Shown: positions 44,086 to 56,349, counted from the first letter of the stretch. The stretch: 64,000 bases of DNA from Algoriphagus aquimarinus (GCF_007997215.1 NZ_VORW01000009.1:1-64000), one strand, 5' to 3'. Translations and numbers: made by a program. Notes: generated from the letters alone by a model not told the origin.

Positions 44086-44577
44086 ATGAACAAGACAACA
44101 CTTTTGGCAACAGCGATTTCAGTATCTTTTAGTCTGGGTTTTTTCTTAAATTCTTTTATCTATCCCGAGAGAGAGACATCATCGCAAAACCTAAAGCCAA
44201 CTGATATGAAATTAGGAGCATTTTCTATCAGCCTTAGTGTCAAAGATCTTGATGTTTCTAGGGAATTCTACGAAAACCTTGGCTTTACCCAATTTGGTGG
44301 GTCAATGGAAAGTAATTACTTGATCATGAAAAATGAAAGTACGTTGATCGGGCTTTTTAATGGAATGTTTGAAGGCAATATTCTTACATTCAATCCAGGC
44401 TGGGACGACAATGCTCATGCATTAAAAGTATTTGATGACGTCAGGAAGATTCAGCAAAAACTTAAAACCAGTGACATTGAAATCATTAATCCAGCAGATG
44501 AAACCACTTCTGGCCCCGCTAGCTTTATGGTCAAAGACCCCGATGGAAATATGATTCTTTTTGATCAGCATTTATAA
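44086..44577 (+). CDS. VOC protein with an N-terminal membrane anchor
   Basis: A 163-residue protein. A hydrophobic segment at residues 5-24 (TLLATAISVSFSLGFFLNSF) could be a signal anchor, followed by a linker to residue 42. One VOC domain follows (LGAFSISLSVKDLDVSREFYENLGF, then FMVKDPDGNMILFDQH at the end). VOC proteins with such an anchor are unusual, since most are soluble. A second possible start, the Met in TDMKLGAFS (about residue 43), would give a soluble protein of about 120 residues, so the anchor may be spurious. Confidence 0.75.
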   Translation: MNKTTLLATAISVSFSLGFFLNSFIYPERETSSQNLKPTDMKLGAFSISLSVKDLDVSREFYENLGFTQFGGSMESNYLIMKNESTLIGLFNGMFEGNILTFNPGWDDNAHALKVFDDVRKIQQKLKTSDIEIINPADETTSGPASFMVKDPDGNMILFDQHL

Positions 44578-44634
44578 TTATAGTATTCTGAGTATTCTTT
44601 CCTCAGACATTTTTATCCCATACATTTTCAACTC

Positions 44635-45834
44635 ATGAATAAGTCCAGTACTACAGAAATCCGCGAACGATTCGATAACGATGTAGAACGATTTGCAAAC
44701 CTTGACACTGGTCAAGTGGCCACTATAGATGCCAAAATATCCTTGGAGCTAATCACCGAAGCAGCAAGGCGAATCGCCCCAAATGCCAAATCTATTTTGG
44801 ATGTAGGATGTGGAGCGGGAAATTATTCACTTATGATGCTTACTAAATTGCCATCACTCAACTGCACTTTGGTGGATCTAAGCGGAAAAATGCTCGAAAA
44901 GGCAGTGGAACGTGTTTCTGCAGAAACCAATGGACAAGTTTCTGCTTTCCAAGGAGATATTCGTGATGTACTCTTACCAGAGGGTAGCTATGACATTATC
45001 CTAGCAGGCGCAGTTTTGCATCATTTGCGGGAAGATGAAGATTGGGAAAGGACATTTACAAAGCTCTTTAGTCTCCTTAAACCTGGAGGATGCTTAATGA
45101 TCTCTGACCTGATCACTCAAGACACTGATTTGCTCAATGAGTATACCTGGGAGCGCTATGGAGATTATTTGGAAAGTATTGGAGGCAAAGAATACAGAGA
45201 AAAAGTGCTAGCCTATGTAGCTAAGGAGGATTCTCCTCGATCTATGAATTATCAATTGGATTTGATGAAAGAAGTGGGTTTTAGTAAAGTAGAAATCCTG
45301 CACAAAAACATGTGTTTCGGAGCTTTTGGTGGGATAAAGGCAAAAGACAAAACGGAGACCCAAAAAGTAGATGCTGCTAATACCAAGATTATACTTGACT
45401 TTTTGGATGAAATTGGCATCAAAACAAAAACGAAATCACTGGGAAACACATTCTTACCGGGAATTGAAATCAACAGGGGAGTTCTACTTTATGACCCAGA
45501 AAATCTATTGTATCCTGGGGATTTGCTGCATGAAGCAGGACATATTGCACTGATGACAGAGGAAGAGCGCGAAACCATAGTGGGCAATGTAAAAGAATAT
45601 AGATCTCCGGGTCAGGACGATGAAATGGGTGTCATGCTCTGGTCTTATGCTGCCTTGAAGCACTTAAATCTTAAACCAGAAGTAGTTTTTCATCCTGAAG
45701 GATATAAAGGTGACTCAGAAATGCTAATCGCTAGTTATGAAAATGGCGACTACAAAGGATTACCACTTTTAGTGTGGATGGAGCTATGCGAATCATTGGA
45801 ATTCCCAAAAATGGCAAAATGGATTAGAGAGTAG
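44635..45834 (+). CDS. SAM methyltransferase fused to an HEAGH domain
   Basis: A 399-residue two-domain protein. The N-terminal class I methyltransferase (about 1-235) has SILDVGCGAGNYSLMML (motif I, about 57-73), TLVDLSGKML (about 80-89), AFQGDIRD and LAGAVLHHL (about 122-130) and a C-terminal PGGCLMISDL strand. From about 245 a second domain contains DLLHEAGHIALM, with H299-E-A-G-H303 matching HExxH, and a possible third ligand Glu330 in DDEMGVMLWSYAA. The second half is a putative zinc-dependent hydrolase of unknown family; the fusion is unusual. No signal or membrane segment. Function not known. Confidence 0.78.
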   Translation: MNKSSTTEIRERFDNDVERFANLDTGQVATIDAKISLELITEAARRIAPNAKSILDVGCGAGNYSLMMLTKLPSLNCTLVDLSGKMLEKAVERVSAETNGQVSAFQGDIRDVLLPEGSYDIILAGAVLHHLREDEDWERTFTKLFSLLKPGGCLMISDLITQDTDLLNEYTWERYGDYLESIGGKEYREKVLAYVAKEDSPRSMNYQLDLMKEVGFSKVEILHKNMCFGAFGGIKAKDKTETQKVDAANTKIILDFLDEIGIKTKTKSLGNTFLPGIEINRGVLLYDPENLLYPGDLLHEAGHIALMTEEERETIVGNVKEYRSPGQDDEMGVMLWSYAALKHLNLKPEVVFHPEGYKGDSEMLIASYENGDYKGLPLLVWMELCESLEFPKMAKWIRE

Positions 45835-45847
45835 TAAATCAATCTTT

Positions 45848-45872
45848 AAAAGGCGCTCATGAAGCGCCTTTT
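45848..45872 (+). terminator. Terminator of the methyltransferase-fusion gene
   Basis: A perfect 10-bp stem (45848-45857 with 45863-45872) with a 5-nt loop, 14 bp after the stop, followed by a short T-rich stretch. Confidence 0.7.
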
Positions 45873-45962
45873 CTATTTCTGAAATCCACTGATCAAGTTT
45901 AGGGTAAATTTATTTCTGCTTTTCTCTATATTAGATTACCTACCGACCCTAAACCCTAATCA

Positions 45963-47069
45963 ATGAGTAACCTAAAGCTTTCTGGACAAAACCGTCTTGT
46001 TTCCTTAGATGTATTCCGTGGACTAACCATGTTTTTGCTAGTAGCAGAAGCTGCTTCGGTTTACCATACATTACTTGAAGCTAATCCTGAGGGGATATTA
46101 TTCCATAATTTTTTCATCCAATTCACACATCATCCTTGGAATGGACTTCGGTTCTGGGATTTGATACAACCCTTTTTCATGTTTATAGTAGGCGTAGCAA
46201 TGCCTTTTTCCCTCAATAAAAGAATGGCTGTAACAAGTGATCGAGGACAAGTAACTCGTCATATTTTAAAGCGCTGCTTACTGCTATTTCTATTCGGAAC
46301 AGGGCTTCATTGTGTTTATGCAGGCAAATTGGTTTTTGAACTTTGGAACGTCTTAACACAATTATCATTTACCATATTGATCACCTATTTCCTACTGGAT
46401 AGATCATGGAAGGTACAACTAGGCGTTTCCTTAGGTTTACTTGTATTGACCGAAATACTGTACCGACTCTATAATCCAGAGGTTCCTTTTGAGCATGGAG
46501 CTAACTTTGGGAACTATATAGATCAAATTCTGATGGGGAAAATCAATAATGGAGGCTGGGTAGCTATCAACATCATCCCAACGGCTGCACACACGATCTG
46601 GGGAGCTATCTGCGGAAATTTGCTTTTATCTTCCAAGTCTGAAAATGAAAAAATCAAACTACTAGTAATCGCAGCTTTAGCTGGATTGGCTATTGGTTAT
46701 GGCTTGGATCTAGCAGGAATCACTCCCATCGTCAAACGAATCAGTACCACTTCTTTTGCATTTGCTGCGGGTGGTTGGGCAATTTTGACCTTAGCCTTTA
46801 CTTATTGGCTAGTCGATGTCAAAAAGATTAATTCATGGGTATTCCCTTTTGTAGTGGTAGGAATGAATTCCATATTCATTTATCTCTTTGCTGAGATTCT
46901 CGGACATCGCTGGTTGTATGGATTTATCGAGATTTTTACTGGAGGCACTTTACCTGCACTTGGCATGGGTGAGTCTGCAGTTGCCATTATTACTGCATTT
47001 CTGACTTTAGGTGCCATGTGGTATTTATGTTACTTCCTCTATAGGAAGAAGATCTTCTTTAAAATATGA
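45963..47069 (+). CDS. Heparan-alpha-glucosaminide N-acetyltransferase-type acyltransferase
   Basis: A 368-residue polytopic membrane protein of the DUF1624/DUF5009-like family. The family start RLVSLDVFRGLTMFLLVAEAAS is at about 10-31, with HHPWNGLRFWDLIQPFFMFIVG near 60. About ten transmembrane segments follow. A conserved His in QFTHHPW and the NIIPTAAHTIWGAICGNLLLSS segment fit the family. Homologues transfer acyl groups to sugars across a membrane; the substrate is unknown. It has no operon partner within the window. Confidence 0.82.
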   Translation: MSNLKLSGQNRLVSLDVFRGLTMFLLVAEAASVYHTLLEANPEGILFHNFFIQFTHHPWNGLRFWDLIQPFFMFIVGVAMPFSLNKRMAVTSDRGQVTRHILKRCLLLFLFGTGLHCVYAGKLVFELWNVLTQLSFTILITYFLLDRSWKVQLGVSLGLLVLTEILYRLYNPEVPFEHGANFGNYIDQILMGKINNGGWVAINIIPTAAHTIWGAICGNLLLSSKSENEKIKLLVIAALAGLAIGYGLDLAGITPIVKRISTTSFAFAAGGWAILTLAFTYWLVDVKKINSWVFPFVVVGMNSIFIYLFAEILGHRWLYGFIEIFTGGTLPALGMGESAVAIITAFLTLGAMWYLCYFLYRKKIFFKI

Positions 47070-47198
47070 CATGGGTCAAAAAAATGTCGATGTCTAATAT
47101 GAGAAATCATGCCTCAACAAAAAATGCTTATCAAAACCCATTCGTGTAAATCATAAGCTTTCTTATGGTACTAAGTAGTTAAGTAAATTCAAAAAAAA

Positions 47199-47224
47199 AT
47201 GTGATCCAGTTTCCTGGATCACAT
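47199..47224 (-). terminator. Terminator of the PPOX-fold gene
   Basis: A perfect 11-bp stem (47199-47209 with 47214-47224), TTTC loop, with a long T-run on the minus strand, 24 bp past the stop. Confidence 0.8.
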
Positions 47225-47247
47225 AATGAACTCAAAAGTGTCCCCAA

Positions 47248-47784
47248 TTACACTTTTAAAGTTCCTTCAATGGAATCATCCATTGTTTTCCCTGATATCG
47301 AGCTGATCAAAACCTTGATGCCAGCCACGGTATTACCATGCTTATTATCCCAATAGTATCCACTGTCAGGGATAAATTGGATTACAGATATTCTAGGATC
47401 GTCCTTTCCTTCGGTAAACCACGCTTTCACAGTTGGGTCCCAGAGCTCTTCTATTTTTGATTTATCATCCGTAATTACGGCATGACCATTAAGCTCCAAG
47501 AAATCAGAATAGGAAGAACCTTGGAAATAAAGTGTCACATCTGTATCAGCTTTAATCTCCATGTTCTTCATGCTATCTTTTGCACTTAGGAACCAGACAT
47601 TACCAGCCTCGTCCGTCTTCTGAACTGACATAGGACGGGATTTATGTGAATTATTCAATGAGGTAGATGTAACAAAAAAACATGATCCTGATTTATCAAT
47701 CAGTTCACGGATTTTTTCTATAGCATCGGATCCTTCATAATTTTGTTTATGTTTTGCTTCTTGTTGGCGATCTATTGAGTTCAT
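47248..47784 (-). CDS. PPOX-fold general stress protein (FMN-binding split barrel)
   Basis: A 178-residue protein of the pyridoxamine 5'-phosphate oxidase-like, general stress protein 26 family. ACFFVTSTS-like strand (SGSCFFVTSTSLNN, about 32-45), SRPMSVQKTDEAGNVWFLSAKDS (about 48-70) and VTLYFQGSSYSDFLELNGHAVI follow. It ends with YYWDNKHG near 144-151. Members bind FMN or a flavin-like ligand and are induced by stress; enzymatic activity is uncertain. It stands alone with its own terminator. Confidence 0.85.
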   Translation of the reverse strand: MNSIDRQQEAKHKQNYEGSDAIEKIRELIDKSGSCFFVTSTSLNNSHKSRPMSVQKTDEAGNVWFLSAKDSMKNMEIKADTDVTLYFQGSSYSDFLELNGHAVITDDKSKIEELWDPTVKAWFTEGKDDPRISVIQFIPDSGYYWDNKHGNTVAGIKVLISSISGKTMDDSIEGTLKV

Positions 47785-48057
47785 GCTATTGTTGGTTTAA
47801 TAATTCAACTTATTCCCCAAAAGGGTACGCATTGATTAAATCAAACAAACTGCCGAACTCCAAATTGAGCTGCATTTCTTAGAACTCTCTTACAAAAGAG
47901 GCTTTTTTATAGCAATAGAAAGGGATTGATACCCAAAACATACTTAGTCAGAAAAAATAATTTCTAAAGTAAATAGGGTATTAATACCTGAATCGGGGAA
48001 ATAGATGCCTAATAATATTGAAGGCAATAAAAAACAAATGGTTATCGATAGCTTGTA
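47785..48057. other. Intergenic region
   Basis: About 270 bp without a credible ORF. The minus strand has TTTG followed after about 18 bp by TACCCTTT near 47818-47827, a possible promoter of the 47248-47784 gene. No repeat or RNA was recognised. Confidence 0.35.
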
Positions 48058-48933
48058 TCAACCGAATAGATCAGAGCTAAGGTAACGATCGCCACGGTCA
48101 CAGGTAATACAAACAATTACCCCTTCTTTTAAATTCTTAGCAAGTTCAATTGCTGCATGTAACGCTCCACCACTACTCATCCCTGCAAGAATGCCTTCTT
48201 CTCTAGCCATTCTTCTGGTCATCTCTGTAGCCTGATCTTGGCTCACGTCGATTACCTGATCTACTCTGCTTGGGTCAAATATTTTAGGCAAAAATTCTGG
48301 TGACCATCTTCTGATACCAGGGATACTTGATCCATCTGTAGGTTGAGTACCTACAATCTGTATATCAGGATTTCTTTCTTTTAAGTACTTAGAAACACCC
48401 ATGATAGTACCTGTAGTCCCCATTGCTGAAACAAAATGGGTAATCTCACCATCCGTATCTTCCCATATTTCAGGACCTGTAGTCTTATAATGGGCAAGGT
48501 AATTATCTGGATTACCAAACTGATCAAGCATGAAATAGCCATCTTTGCTCATCTGCTCAGCTAGGGTTCTGGAATATTCTATTGTCTTTGCTGCCGGTGT
48601 CAATATCACAGTTGCTCCGTAAGCTTCCATTGAGATTACACGTTCTTTGGTAGAATTGTCAGGCATGATCAAGGTCATTTCCAAGCCAAGGACTTTAGCA
48701 ACCATAGCCAATGCAATTCCCGTGTTGCCACTCGTCGCCTCAACCAGCTTGTCTCCAGATTTGATTTCACCACGCTCCATGGCACTTCTAAGCATATTGT
48801 AAGCAGCTCGGTCTTTCACACTTCCACCAGGATTCTGACCTTCCAGCTTACAAAAAATCTTAACTTTTGGATTAACCGGGATATGCTCCAGTTGAATCAG
48901 TGGTGTATTTCCTATTAGTTCAAATAGCTTCAT
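48058..48933 (-). CDS. cysM: Cysteine synthase B-like PLP enzyme
   Basis: A 291-residue O-acetylserine sulfhydrylase. The PLP-Lys is in GGSVKDRAAYN (about 36-46). LVEATSGNTGIALAMV (about 63-78) binds the substrate carboxylate and MGTTGTIMG (about 173-181) the phosphate. The short length and SVKDRAA fit CysM rather than the longer CysK. It makes L-cysteine from O-acetylserine and sulfide or thiosulfate. It lies 82 bp downstream of cysE on the same strand, forming a cysteine-biosynthesis pair. A TAGGTTTG at 48997-49004 could be an internal promoter. Confidence 0.9.
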   Translation of the reverse strand: MKLFELIGNTPLIQLEHIPVNPKVKIFCKLEGQNPGGSVKDRAAYNMLRSAMERGEIKSGDKLVEATSGNTGIALAMVAKVLGLEMTLIMPDNSTKERVISMEAYGATVILTPAAKTIEYSRTLAEQMSKDGYFMLDQFGNPDNYLAHYKTTGPEIWEDTDGEITHFVSAMGTTGTIMGVSKYLKERNPDIQIVGTQPTDGSSIPGIRRWSPEFLPKIFDPSRVDQVIDVSQDQATEMTRRMAREEGILAGMSSGGALHAAIELAKNLKEGVIVCITCDRGDRYLSSDLFG

Positions 48934-49015
48934 GCGTTTATTATTGATAATTATTTAGTCGCATGGAATTAGCGCACTAGAAATTTATACAGTTTGCAAA
49001 CCTAAGAATAAAATT

Positions 49016-49864
49016 CTACTGGCTCATTTCATCTTGATCGTTTTTGAAAACGTACATGTCTGTCACAGCAGAATCTGCGTGGTACATTTGCGTTTGGTAA
49101 TAGACTTTACTCCTAGGAGCTACACTTTTTGTTAGCCATACATTGCCTCCGATTACACTACCTTTTCCGATGACAGTATTTCCTCCTAAAATCGTCGCTC
49201 CCGAATAGATTATTACATTATCTTCTATTGTAGGATGTCTCTTACTATCCGCATCTGCTTTGTCCACACTCAATGCGCCTAGAGTTACTCCTTGATAAAT
49301 CTTCACATGATTACCTATTCTAGTGGTCTCCCCTATGACAACTCCAGTCCCGTGATCTATGCAGAAATGCTGACCAATGGTAGCTCCAGGGTGAATATCT
49401 ATACCTGTACGACTATGAGCGAATTCTGTGATCATCCTTGGTATCAAATGCACACCTAATCCTTGCAGTGAATGTGCAATTCTATAAGCTGAAATTGCAT
49501 AAAAACCTGGGTAACTCCTTAATATCTCAGTCCTTGATTTGGCGGCTGGATCGCCTGCAAACATCGCATCCACATCCTGATGAATCCAATCAAAAACCTG
49601 TTCAAGGTTAGCAAAAAAGGCAGCTGTTATCTTTGATCCAACTCCACTGTGCAAGTGAGGATTTCGATGCAGGATAGAAGAAAGGTCATTATTCAATTGA
49701 ACGAGCGAAGCTTCTATTTGAAATTTATCGTTAATTCTTTCGACCGAGTATTCTGGAAAAAGCAATCCAAGTACATCTTCAAAAAACTGCTGAATTACTT
49801 TAGGTGAAGGGCATTCCGAACAATCCTGATGTGCTTTATATAATTTTGAAACAAATGATTCCAT
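49016..49864 (-). CDS. cysE: Serine O-acetyltransferase
   Basis: A 282-residue acetyltransferase. A helical N-terminal region (1-140) precedes the left-handed beta-helix: IDIHPGATIGQHFCIDHGTGVVIG with catalytic His/Asp, then GNHVKIYQGVTLGALSVDKADADSKRHP and VIYSGATILGGNTVIGKGSVIGGNV. It acetylates L-serine for CysM. The long N-terminus is the EpsC/SATase form found in Bacteroidota. Upstream of cysM in the same orientation. Confidence 0.92.
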   Translation of the reverse strand: MESFVSKLYKAHQDCSECPSPKVIQQFFEDVLGLLFPEYSVERINDKFQIEASLVQLNNDLSSILHRNPHLHSGVGSKITAAFFANLEQVFDWIHQDVDAMFAGDPAAKSRTEILRSYPGFYAISAYRIAHSLQGLGVHLIPRMITEFAHSRTGIDIHPGATIGQHFCIDHGTGVVIGETTRIGNHVKIYQGVTLGALSVDKADADSKRHPTIEDNVIIYSGATILGGNTVIGKGSVIGGNVWLTKSVAPRSKVYYQTQMYHADSAVTDMYVFKNDQDEMSQ

Positions 49865-49882
49865 GAAAATGTGTTAGGGTAT

Positions 49883-50431
49883 TTAAAGCACAAAACCAAC
49901 ACGGATCACGTATGGTTCACCATAGGGCGAACGAAGATTGTCGTGCAAAACATTGTAGAGAAAAGTAAAGTTAGCTCCTCCCCTAAAACCAAATGGAGCA
50001 AAATAACCTCCTCCTAGAAATAAGGAATTTGCCCAGATCCGCTCGTACTCAGTTTTGCCATAACCTAAATGATCAAAATTTATGGATTCCATTTCTGCAT
50101 GAGCAAATATATTAGGAAGGATATTGTAGCGAGAAAAAACTCTACCTCCATAAGATGTTGATTGGCCACCGTAATAATACCTAGACTTGAAATACTGATA
50201 AGTAACTCCTACGCCTGAAGAAAATTTAGGAGTGATCATCACTCCGATGATGGGTGAAACCTCAATTAAAGTAGTGGAGCCGAACTGCATCCCAAAATTA
50301 CCTCCATAGTACAGTCGATCTTTTAATGCAGTTGAATCAGAATAAATTTCTCTCTGCGCAAACGAAGAAGTTTGGTACAACCCAAATGCAAGAAAACAAA
50401 GGAGTAGATATTTACTTTTTAACAATGACAT
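49883..50431 (-). CDS. Outer membrane beta-barrel protein of unknown function
   Basis: A 182-residue protein with a signal peptide (LLLCFLAFGLYQTSSFA, cleavage before QREIYSD). The rest is beta-rich with GNFGMQFGSTTLIEVSPIIG, FSSGVGVTYQYFKSRYY and a terminal YVIRVGFVL, like an eight-stranded barrel. It overlaps the upstream ftsB end by 20 bp and is 18 bp before cysE, so it is cotranscribed. No function is evident. Confidence 0.78.
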   Translation of the reverse strand: MSLLKSKYLLLCFLAFGLYQTSSFAQREIYSDSTALKDRLYYGGNFGMQFGSTTLIEVSPIIGVMITPKFSSGVGVTYQYFKSRYYYGGQSTSYGGRVFSRYNILPNIFAHAEMESINFDHLGYGKTEYERIWANSLFLGGGYFAPFGFRGGANFTFLYNVLHDNLRSPYGEPYVIRVGFVL

Positions 50432-50699
50432 AGAGATCTTCAGTGTTTCTTTTCATTAAGTACTTTTCACGGGCAAACTTCTCCAATAGTTCAGGATTGC
50501 TCATCAATTCCTCTCGTTCAGTTTTAATTTTCTCTCTTCTCTCTAAATAAAATTCTTTCTGATCTTCGAGCTGTCCAAGCTTGTTACTCAATTTCACTTG
50601 GTTCACAACATTATTGGAATCAATAAAAATCATCCACGCTATAAAAAAAACGAGCCCCAGAAAATAAAAACTCTTGGTGTACTTAAGGTATTTGCTCAT
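50412..50699 (-). CDS. ftsB: FtsB/DivIC-type septum formation protein
   Basis: A 95-residue single-pass membrane protein. One transmembrane helix (FYFLGLVFFIAWMIFI, about 11-26) is followed by a periplasmic coiled coil (QVKLSNKLGQLEDQKEFYLERREKI split over 34-60) and the conserved FAREKYLMKRNTEDLYVIV end (about 75-93). It connects FtsQ and FtsL in the divisome. Its place downstream of eno is standard in Bacteroidota. Confidence 0.88.
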   Translation of the reverse strand: MSKYLKYTKSFYFLGLVFFIAWMIFIDSNNVVNQVKLSNKLGQLEDQKEFYLERREKIKTEREELMSNPELLEKFAREKYLMKRNTEDLYVIVKK

Positions 50700-50746
50700 A
50701 GGACAGGATTGTTAATGCGCTTCAAGGTACAAAAATGGTGCAAAAA

Positions 50747-50776
50747 AAAGACAGCTCCCCGAGGCAAGCTGTCTTT
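50747..50776 (-). terminator. Terminator of eno
   Basis: A perfect 10-bp stem (50747-50756 with 50767-50776) with a 10-nt loop, 27 bp past the eno stop and followed by a T-run on the minus strand. It lies between eno and ftsB, so ftsB may have its own promoter or depend on readthrough. Confidence 0.75.
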
Positions 50777-50802
50777 ATAACTATAATTTTTAAAAGGACT
50801 TG

Positions 50803-53203
<2,401 letters not shown>

Positions 53204-53269
53204 TTTGCTAAGTAATTGCCCAAAGTTAAATATTTATTGGGAAGGAAGATAAATGAAAAGGGTATAAAA

Positions 53270-53297
53270 AAAGGATTGAACAAATGTCCAATCCTTT
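53270..53297 (-). terminator. Terminator of the ribosomal protein cluster
   Basis: A 9-bp stem (53270-53278 with 53289-53297) followed by T-rich DNA on the minus strand, 26 bp past rplQ. It closes the long minus-strand operon. Confidence 0.7.
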
Positions 53298-53322
53298 CAA
53301 TATCGTGAAGCCACTGATCAAC

Positions 53323-53895
53323 TTATTTGTTATCAGTTTCTTCTTCCGCTGAATCAGCAGAAGCTTCAGGAGCCTTAGGCTCTTCAGCATCCTTTGCAGG
53401 AGCTTCTTCTTTGGCTGCAGATTCTTTTTTAGCTGGAGCAGCTGCTGCTGTCTCTTCATCACCTGCTGTTTTACCAGTACCTCTACGAGATCTTCTGGTA
53501 GTTTTCTTAGCAGGCTGAGCATCTTTCAACATCAATTCGTTGAAGTCAACCAACTCGATGATACACATTTCTGCATTATCACCTAATCTGAAGCCAGTTT
53601 TGATAATTCTTGTGTACCCACCTGGACGAGTAGCTACTTTAGAGATTACTTCACCAAATAGTTCGATGATAGCTTCCTTATTTTTTAAATAAGCGAAAGC
53701 CATACGTCTATTGTGTGTAGTATCTTCCTTAGCTCTAGTCACTAGTGGCTCCAAGTACTTCTTCAATTCTTTTGCCTTGGCAAGCGTGGTTGAGATACGC
53801 TTGTGAAGAATCAGCGAAGTTGCCATATTAGAAAGCATTGCTTTTCTATGAGCGGCCTTCCTTCCAAGGTGGTTAAATTTCTTACCGTGTCTCAT
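53323..53895 (-). CDS. rplQ: Ribosomal protein L17 with acidic C-terminal extension
   Basis: A 190-residue L17. The core (1-118) has [21 protein letters not shown] and [21 protein letters not shown]. Beyond about 120 it carries a low-complexity Ala/Glu/Lys tail ending AEEETDNK, which is common in Bacteroidota L17. The last gene of the alpha cluster. Confidence 0.96.
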   Translation of the reverse strand: MRHGKKFNHLGRKAAHRKAMLSNMATSLILHKRISTTLAKAKELKKYLEPLVTRAKEDTTHNRRMAFAYLKNKEAIIELFGEVISKVATRPGGYTRIIKTGFRLGDNAEMCIIELVDFNELMLKDAQPAKKTTRRSRRGTGKTAGDEETAAAAPAKKESAAKEEAPAKDAEEPKAPEASADSAEEETDNK

Positions 53896-53901
53896 TATTT
53901 T

Positions 53902-54891
53902 TTATTCTTCATCAAGTTTATACTTAGAAATATCCATCCCGAAGGTTAGACTTTTTTCCTGAATGAGTTGCTCTAGCTCAGCTAGGGATTTCTTACCAAA
54001 GTTTCTGAATTTCATCATGTCAGAAATTTCAAGCTTGGCAAGATCACCCAAAGTCTTCACGTCAGCAGCTTTAAGACAGTTGAATGCTCTAACCGAAAGG
54101 TCAAGATCACTCAAAGAAGTCTTAAGAAGCTTTCTCATGTGCAAGAATTCTTCGTCGATTGGCTCCGGCTCTGCTACTCCTGTTGAATCAAGAACCATCG
54201 TCTGGTCAGAGAACAACATAAAGTGTTGGATAAGGATTTTGGCTGATTCCTGCAGGGCTTTCTCCGGGTGGATAGAACCGTCAGTGGAAACTTCCATTAT
54301 CAATTTTTCGAAGTCAGTCTTCTGTTCTACTCGCGTATTTTCAACACTGTATTTCACATTCTTAATAGGAGTGAAAACTGCATCGATAGCGATAGTACCG
54401 AAAATCTGCTCTTTTGGTTTGGATTCTTCAGCTGGTAGATACCCTCTTCCCTTTTCCATCGTCAATTCGATCTCAAAGTTTTTGGTCTCGTCGATATGAC
54501 AAATCACCAACTCTGGGTTCAAGATTTCGAAAGAAGAAGTGAACTTAGCAATGTCCCCTGCAGTGAAAACAGATTGATTTTTAATTTCAACAGTGATTTT
54601 TCCGTCAAATGCCTCATGGACCTTCTTGAATCTCACCTGCTTTAGGTTCAAAATAATATCTGTAACGTCTTCAACTACGCCTTCGATGGTCGAAAACTCA
54701 TGCACTATACCAGGAATCTTGATAGCAGTGATGGCATAACCTTCCAAGGAAGAAAGCAAAATTCTTCTCAGGGCGTTACCTATTGTAACTCCATAGCCTT
54801 TTTCCAGTGGTTTAAAAGTGAATAAGCCATGAAAGTCATCGGCTTTTTCCATTACCACTTTTTCGGGCATTTGAAATGCTAGTATGGACAT
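53902..54891 (-). CDS. rpoA: RNA polymerase alpha subunit
   Basis: A 329-residue RpoA. The N-terminal assembly domain has [24 protein letters not shown] (about 32-55) and the C-terminal domain [23 protein letters not shown] and [16 protein letters not shown], which contact DNA and activators. Normal length, 6 bp upstream of rplQ. Confidence 0.97.
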   Translation of the reverse strand: MSILAFQMPEKVVMEKADDFHGLFTFKPLEKGYGVTIGNALRRILLSSLEGYAITAIKIPGIVHEFSTIEGVVEDVTDIILNLKQVRFKKVHEAFDGKITVEIKNQSVFTAGDIAKFTSSFEILNPELVICHIDETKNFEIELTMEKGRGYLPAEESKPKEQIFGTIAIDAVFTPIKNVKYSVENTRVEQKTDFEKLIMEVSTDGSIHPEKALQESAKILIQHFMLFSDQTMVLDSTGVAEPEPIDEEFLHMRKLLKTSLSDLDLSVRAFNCLKAADVKTLGDLAKLEISDMMKFRNFGKKSLAELEQLIQEKSLTFGMDISKYKLDEE

Positions 54892-54930
54892 ATATCTCGT
54901 TCTTTTTTAAAAGCTGAAAATATTAAAATA

Positions 54931-55536
54931 TTACTTAGAGTAAAGTTCGACAATGAGTTGCTCCTTGATATTCTCTGGAATATCATCTCTGCCCGGAACA
55001 CTGACGAATTTGCCGGTCAACGAAGTGCCATCCCACTCTAACCAGGAATATTTATTAGCACCTCTACCAGCTAGGCTATTAGTAATAGCTTCAAGAGACT
55101 TAGATCTTTCTCTTACAGAAACCACATCACCTGGCCTAAGGGTAAACGAAGGAATATTAACTACCTCACCGTTTACAAGCACATGCTTGTGAGAAACTAG
55201 TTGTCTAGCACCTCTTCTGGTAGGGGAAATTCCCATTCTATATACCGTATTGTCCAATCTTGCTTCAAGAAGTTGAAGAAGGTTTTCACCGGTAATTCCA
55301 GTTTTTCTGGAAGCAATATTAAACATTTTAGCGAACTGTCTTTCCAATACACCGTAGATGTATTTTGCTTTTTGTTTTTCAGCAAGTTGGATCGCATATT
55401 CAGACTGCTTTTTTCTTCTACCTCTACCATGTTGACCAGGAGGATAGTTTTTCTTTGCAAGTGCCTTGCTATGTCCTTCTATAGCTTCGCCAAATTTTCT
55501 GGCAATCTTTGCTTTAGGACCTGTATATCTAGCCAT
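54931..55536 (-). CDS. rpsD: Ribosomal protein S4
   Basis: A 201-residue S4 with RNA-binding S4 domain ([24 protein letters not shown], about 94-117) and KYPPGQHG-type motif here as [14 protein letters not shown]. Starts 5' of the 30S assembly; also part of antitermination. Standard place after rpsK. Confidence 0.97.
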   Translation of the reverse strand: MARYTGPKAKIARKFGEAIEGHSKALAKKNYPPGQHGRGRRKKQSEYAIQLAEKQKAKYIYGVLERQFAKMFNIASRKTGITGENLLQLLEARLDNTVYRMGISPTRRGARQLVSHKHVLVNGEVVNIPSFTLRPGDVVSVRERSKSLEAITNSLAGRGANKYSWLEWDGTSLTGKFVSVPGRDDIPENIKEQLIVELYSK

Positions 55537-55554
55537 TGTGTTACAATTTTATAA

Positions 55555-55953
55555 TTAAACTCTTCTACGCTTAGGTGGACGACAGCCGTTGTGCGGCATA
55601 GGAGTCACGTCGATGATCGTAGTCACATCCAATCCTACATTTTGCAATGTTCTGATCGCTGATTCACGACCAGATCCTGGACCTTTAACAAAAACTTCGA
55701 TTTTTCTTAAACCTAAGTCGTATGCCACTTGTCCACAGTTCTGTGCGGCCATCTGTGCAGCGTAAGGAGTATTTTTCTTTGAACCTCTGAAACCCATTTT
55801 ACCGGCAGAAGCCCAAGATATTACTTGACCTGCATTGTTGGTAAGAGAGATAATGATGTTGTTGAAGGATGCTCTAATGTGAGCTTGTCCTACAGCTTCA
55901 ACCTTTACTACTCTTTTTTTACCTTTTGCTTTATCGTTTCTTTTCTGAGCCAT
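55555..55953 (-). CDS. rpsK: Ribosomal protein S11
   Basis: A 132-residue S11 with [16 protein letters not shown] and the C-terminal [20 protein letters not shown], the universal end. A basic N-terminal extension ([17 protein letters not shown]) is typical. Confidence 0.97.
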   Translation of the reverse strand: MAQKRNDKAKGKKRVVKVEAVGQAHIRASFNNIIISLTNNAGQVISWASAGKMGFRGSKKNTPYAAQMAAQNCGQVAYDLGLRKIEVFVKGPGSGRESAIRTLQNVGLDVTTIIDVTPMPHNGCRPPKRRRV

Positions 55954-55968
55954 AATCTAAATCAGGTT

Positions 55969-56346
55969 TTATTTAGTTGCTTTCTTCTTGTTAGCAACTG
56001 TTTTTCTCTTACCCTTCCTTGTTCTGGCGTTGTTCTTGGTATGCTGACCACGAACTGGAAGTCCTTTTCTGTGTCTCAAACCTCTGTAGCAACCGATATC
56101 TTGTAGTCGCTTGATGTTCAATTGGATCTCTGACTTCAGTACACCTTCTGTTCTGAACTCTTCAGCGATAATGTTACGGATGGAAGTTGACTCATCGTCA
56201 TCCCACTCACCAGCTTTCTTGTCGAAAGAGATGCCGGCTTTAGTCAAAATAGCCTTGGCTGCACTTCTCCCAATTCCGAAGATATAGGTAAGTCCGATCA
56301 CGCCACGCTTATTGTCTGGTATATCTACCCCTGCAATTCTAGCCAT
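55969..56346 (-). CDS. rpsM: Ribosomal protein S13
   Basis: A 125-residue S13: [26 protein letters not shown] at the start and [27 protein letters not shown] near the end. Lies 3 bp after rpmJ. Confidence 0.97.
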   Translation of the reverse strand: MARIAGVDIPDNKRGVIGLTYIFGIGRSAAKAILTKAGISFDKKAGEWDDDESTSIRNIIAEEFRTEGVLKSEIQLNIKRLQDIGCYRGLRHRKGLPVRGQHTKNNARTRKGKRKTVANKKKATK

Positions 56347-56349
56347 AAT

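Noticed and set aside
49883..50431. Frameshift between the barrel gene and ftsB
   Set aside because: The 20-bp overlap leaves both proteins with full family-type ends, so it is normal gene overlap.
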